A stretch of DNA of 7,724 nt from Cyanothece sp. UBA12306 (lineage in GTDB: Bacteria; Cyanobacteriota; Cyanobacteriia; Cyanobacteriales; Microcystaceae), in contig DLXW01000073.1 of the NCBI GenBank assembly GCA_003448685.1, forward strand, positions 10,290-18,013. Direction: 5' to 3'. Below the pieces are notes generated by a model. The model saw only the letters and a list, made by a program, of their open reading frames with translations. It had not been told where the DNA came from and ran no database searches. Positions 6,343 through 7,724 of the stretch are shown here, piece after piece. The translations under genes and the position numbers were made by a program. How positions within the stretch are numbered: position 1 is the first letter of the stretch; every line of letters starts with the position of its first letter.

Positions 6343-7386
6343 TTAACACCTCATTATTTTTTTAGCTCTTTAACTCGCATTTCTGACCTGAAACCTGATA
6401 CTTTTACCCTATCTAGTTTGCCACGGGAAAAATGGGCAACAGGAGATTATGTCGCTGCTGAAGTGCTAAACCCTGTCCCTTTGAGCGCTAAAGTAGAACT
6501 CCCTGATGGACGGTTGGCTAACTTACTTCCAGGAGATTACATTGTAGGGGCATTTGGGGTACGACGGGCAACTTTAGAAGCTGTGGGAGATTGGCAATCT
6601 ATTGGAGATGATGGAATAATGCAGAATATGACCTACGCGGGTTTATTTGGCAAAGTTACTTCTCAATCTTATTTATTACCTGTCCTCACATCCCTAGTTT
6701 ATCGTGGTCATGTCATGCGCAATCAGCAAAAAGTCTGTATGTCTGATTTTGTGCGTCATTTCCCAGAAATTCCTTATCAATGTCCCACTATTATGATTAT
6801 TGGCACTTCCATGTCTGCTGGGAAAACCACAGCAGCGCGTGTCATTATCCATTTACTCAAACAATGGGGGCTAAAAGTCATTGGCGCTAAATTTACGGGT
6901 GCTGGACGCTATCGGGATGTTTTGGCGATGAAAGATGCAGGGGCCGATCGCATTTTTGATTTTGTGGATGTGGGACTTCCTTCGTCGGTGGTTCCCCCAG
7001 AAAAATTTCGGGTCTTAGTTCGTCAATTGTTAACTATAATTTCCTTAGAAAAGCCCGATGTAGCAGTAATTGAAGCGGGTGCTTCTCCCTTAGAACCCTA
7101 TAATGGTTCGGTGGTTTTAGAAGAACTCAAAGACCAAATTTGTTGTACGGTTTTGTGTGCTTCTGATCCTTATTCGGTAACGGGAGTAAGTGAGAGTTTT
7201 GCTATGGTTCCCGATTTAATTACTGGTATCGCCACCAGTACGTCATCTGGGGTGGAATTGGTGAAAAAACTCACCGGAATTGAAGCATTAACCTTGTCTG
7301 AACCGAGTGCTTTACCTGCTTTAAGTCGTTTACTTCAAGAAAAATTGGGAAAACTGATTTTGCACAAGGAACTTGTCCTAGTGTAG
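6328..7386 (+). CDS. P-loop protein, DUF1611/BioD-like, function unknown
   Basis: A 352-residue soluble protein in two parts. Residues 25-140 look like a beta-rich domain (GDYVAAEV, LLPGDYIVGAFGVRRATLEA, YRGHVMRNQQKVCMSDFV) that I do not recognise. Residues 153-352 hold a P-loop of the GX5GKT kind, IIGTSMSAGKTTAA (157-170; K166, T167), which is the spacing of dethiobiotin synthetase and DUF1611 (GTDxxxGK) rather than the common GX4GKT. It then has KFTGAGRYRDVLAMKDAGADRIFDFVD (188-214) and VAVIEAGASPLEPYNG (245-260), which resembles the IEGQGSLxHP segment of DUF1611. DUF1611 members include DgcN, a D-glutamate N-acetyltransferase, and often sit beside dipeptide epimerases; that function is not shown here. 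The N-terminal DUF1611 domain is not evident. The start is ATG 6328, inside the heptamer array, without Shine-Dalgarno; no other plausible in-frame ATG precedes residue 98. Probably co-transcribed with the M20 peptidase 23 bases upstream. Confidence 0.75.
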   Translation: MNYQLLTPHYFFSSLTRISDLKPDTFTLSSLPREKWATGDYVAAEVLNPVPLSAKVELPDGRLANLLPGDYIVGAFGVRRATLEAVGDWQSIGDDGIMQNMTYAGLFGKVTSQSYLLPVLTSLVYRGHVMRNQQKVCMSDFVRHFPEIPYQCPTIMIIGTSMSAGKTTAARVIIHLLKQWGLKVIGAKFTGAGRYRDVLAMKDAGADRIFDFVDVGLPSSVVPPEKFRVLVRQLLTIISLEKPDVAVIEAGASPLEPYNGSVVLEELKDQICCTVLCASDPYSVTGVSESFAMVPDLITGIATSTSSGVELVKKLTGIEALTLSEPSALPALSRLLQEKLGKLILHKELVLV

Positions 7387-7416
7387 GTACTATAGCTAAG
7401 TCTGAAACTTTTTATC

Positions 7417-7450
7417 GGTTTTTAAAAACTAAAGCTAGTTTTTAAAAACC
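7417..7450 (+). terminator. Intrinsic terminator after the P-loop gene
   Basis: A perfect 15-bp stem (7417-7431 with 7436-7450) closes the loop AAGC and is followed by TTTT at 7451-7454. It starts 30 bases after the stop of the P-loop gene. The stem is AT-rich with two G-C pairs at its base, and the T-run is short, so efficiency may be moderate. No T-run follows on the minus strand, so it would act mainly on plus-strand transcripts. Confidence 0.65.
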
Positions 7451-7512
7451 TTTTGGGGGCTTAATTTTTATGGCGTTGGTTAGACAGTTTTGAGCGTAAA
7501 GGCAAGACTCCT

Positions 7513-7554
7513 AATGAAGAATGAAGAATGAAGAATGAAGAATGAAGAATGGAG
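7513..7554. repeat. Heptanucleotide STRR array, AATGAAG x6
   Basis: Five perfect AATGAAG units and a sixth with one change (AATGGAG) stand in the gap between two converging genes. It is a second STRR family, unlike the TTAACTA family, and lies almost directly against it (2 bases between). Confidence 0.9.
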
Positions 7555-7556
7555 AA

Positions 7557-7584
7557 TTAACTATTAACTATTAACTATTAACTA
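7557..7584. repeat. Heptanucleotide STRR array, TTAACTA x4
   Basis: Four perfect TTAACTA units, the same unit as the core of the array at 6266-6342. The final unit contains the TAA stop (minus strand, 7578-7580) of the gene entering from the right edge, so this array also reaches into a gene end. Confidence 0.9.
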
Positions 7585-7724
7585 TTTTGGTGATTGCCAA
7601 AAATTTGTTTGAGGGGATCAATCCGAAATCCTGGGGCTGTATAATCTTTGGGTAAGTAATCTTCAGGAATAGTATTTTGATTACCATCGCGTAGCGCGCC
7701 ATAATGGGGGGATAAAATTTCAAT
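7578..7724 (-). CDS. C-terminal end of an unrecognised protein, cut by right edge
   Basis: The minus strand is open from the right edge for 48 codons to a TAA at 7578-7580. The fragment contains ILSPHYGALRDG, TIPEDYLPKDYT and GFRIDPLKQIFG. It is polar and rich in Pro, Asp and Tyr, has no membrane segment and belongs to no family I recognise. The steady amino-acid mix without stops and the convergent layout with the terminator and repeats suggest a real gene, but 48 codons is thin evidence. Its last Ser and its stop come from the TTAACTA array. Confidence 0.6.
   Translation of the reverse strand: MEILSPHYGALRDGNQNTIPEDYLPKDYTAPGFRIDPLKQIFGNHQNS

Noticed and set aside
6328..7386. Calling the P-loop gene a D-glutamate N-acetyltransferase (DgcN)
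   Set aside because: Only the P-loop type and the EAGASPLEP segment resemble DUF1611; the usual N-terminal domain is not seen, so a specific enzymatic name is not supported.
1..7724. Mobile element or defence system
   Set aside because: No transposase, integrase, nuclease, toxin-antitoxin pair, terminal inverted repeats or target duplications were found on either strand.

Overview
The window looks like chromosomal DNA of a unicellular cyanobacterium. Three copies of the cyanobacterial HIP1 palindrome GCGATCGC (4876-4883, 5307-5314, 5592-5599) and arrays of heptanucleotide repeats (STRR type, TTAACTA and AATGAAG) point that way, as do the AT-leaning composition and the mostly weak Shine-Dalgarno sites. 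Genus cannot be fixed from the sequence. No RNA gene, CRISPR array, transposase or integrase is visible.

Left part (1-4130), all on the minus strand: a GT4-type glycosyltransferase running off the left edge, preceded by a small AT-rich protein resembling GT42 sialyltransferase-like enzymes, and then an SLC13/DASS-type anion transporter with two cytoplasmic RCK_C (TrkA_C) domains. The first two look like the end of a surface-polysaccharide locus. The transporter is probably a separate unit reading leftwards from a divergent control region (4131-4388) that holds two AT-rich palindromes.

Right part (4389-7386), all on the plus strand: a flavin reductase-like split-barrel protein, an M20-family (carboxypeptidase G2-like) zinc peptidase with all expected metal ligands, and a P-loop protein whose GX5GKT loop and EAGASPLEP motif resemble DUF1611/BioD-type proteins. 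The gaps are 71 and 23 bases, and a strong 15-bp hairpin follows the last gene, so the three may form one transcript. An amino-acid or acyl-amino-acid role for the M20/P-loop pair is inference. Beyond the terminator lie two back-to-back heptamer arrays and the C-terminal end of an unrecognised minus-strand gene entering from the right edge.

The most distinctive feature is how closely the heptamer arrays are tied to gene ends. One array supplies the last residues and stop codon of the peptidase gene, fills the gap, and contains the start codon of the next gene. The second supplies the stop codon of the right-edge gene. A pure 7-bp unit of this sequence has a stop codon in all six frames, so such an array caps any gene it enters. 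I do not see a clearly new multi-gene system; the GT42-like protein and the M20/DUF1611-like pair are the best biochemical leads.
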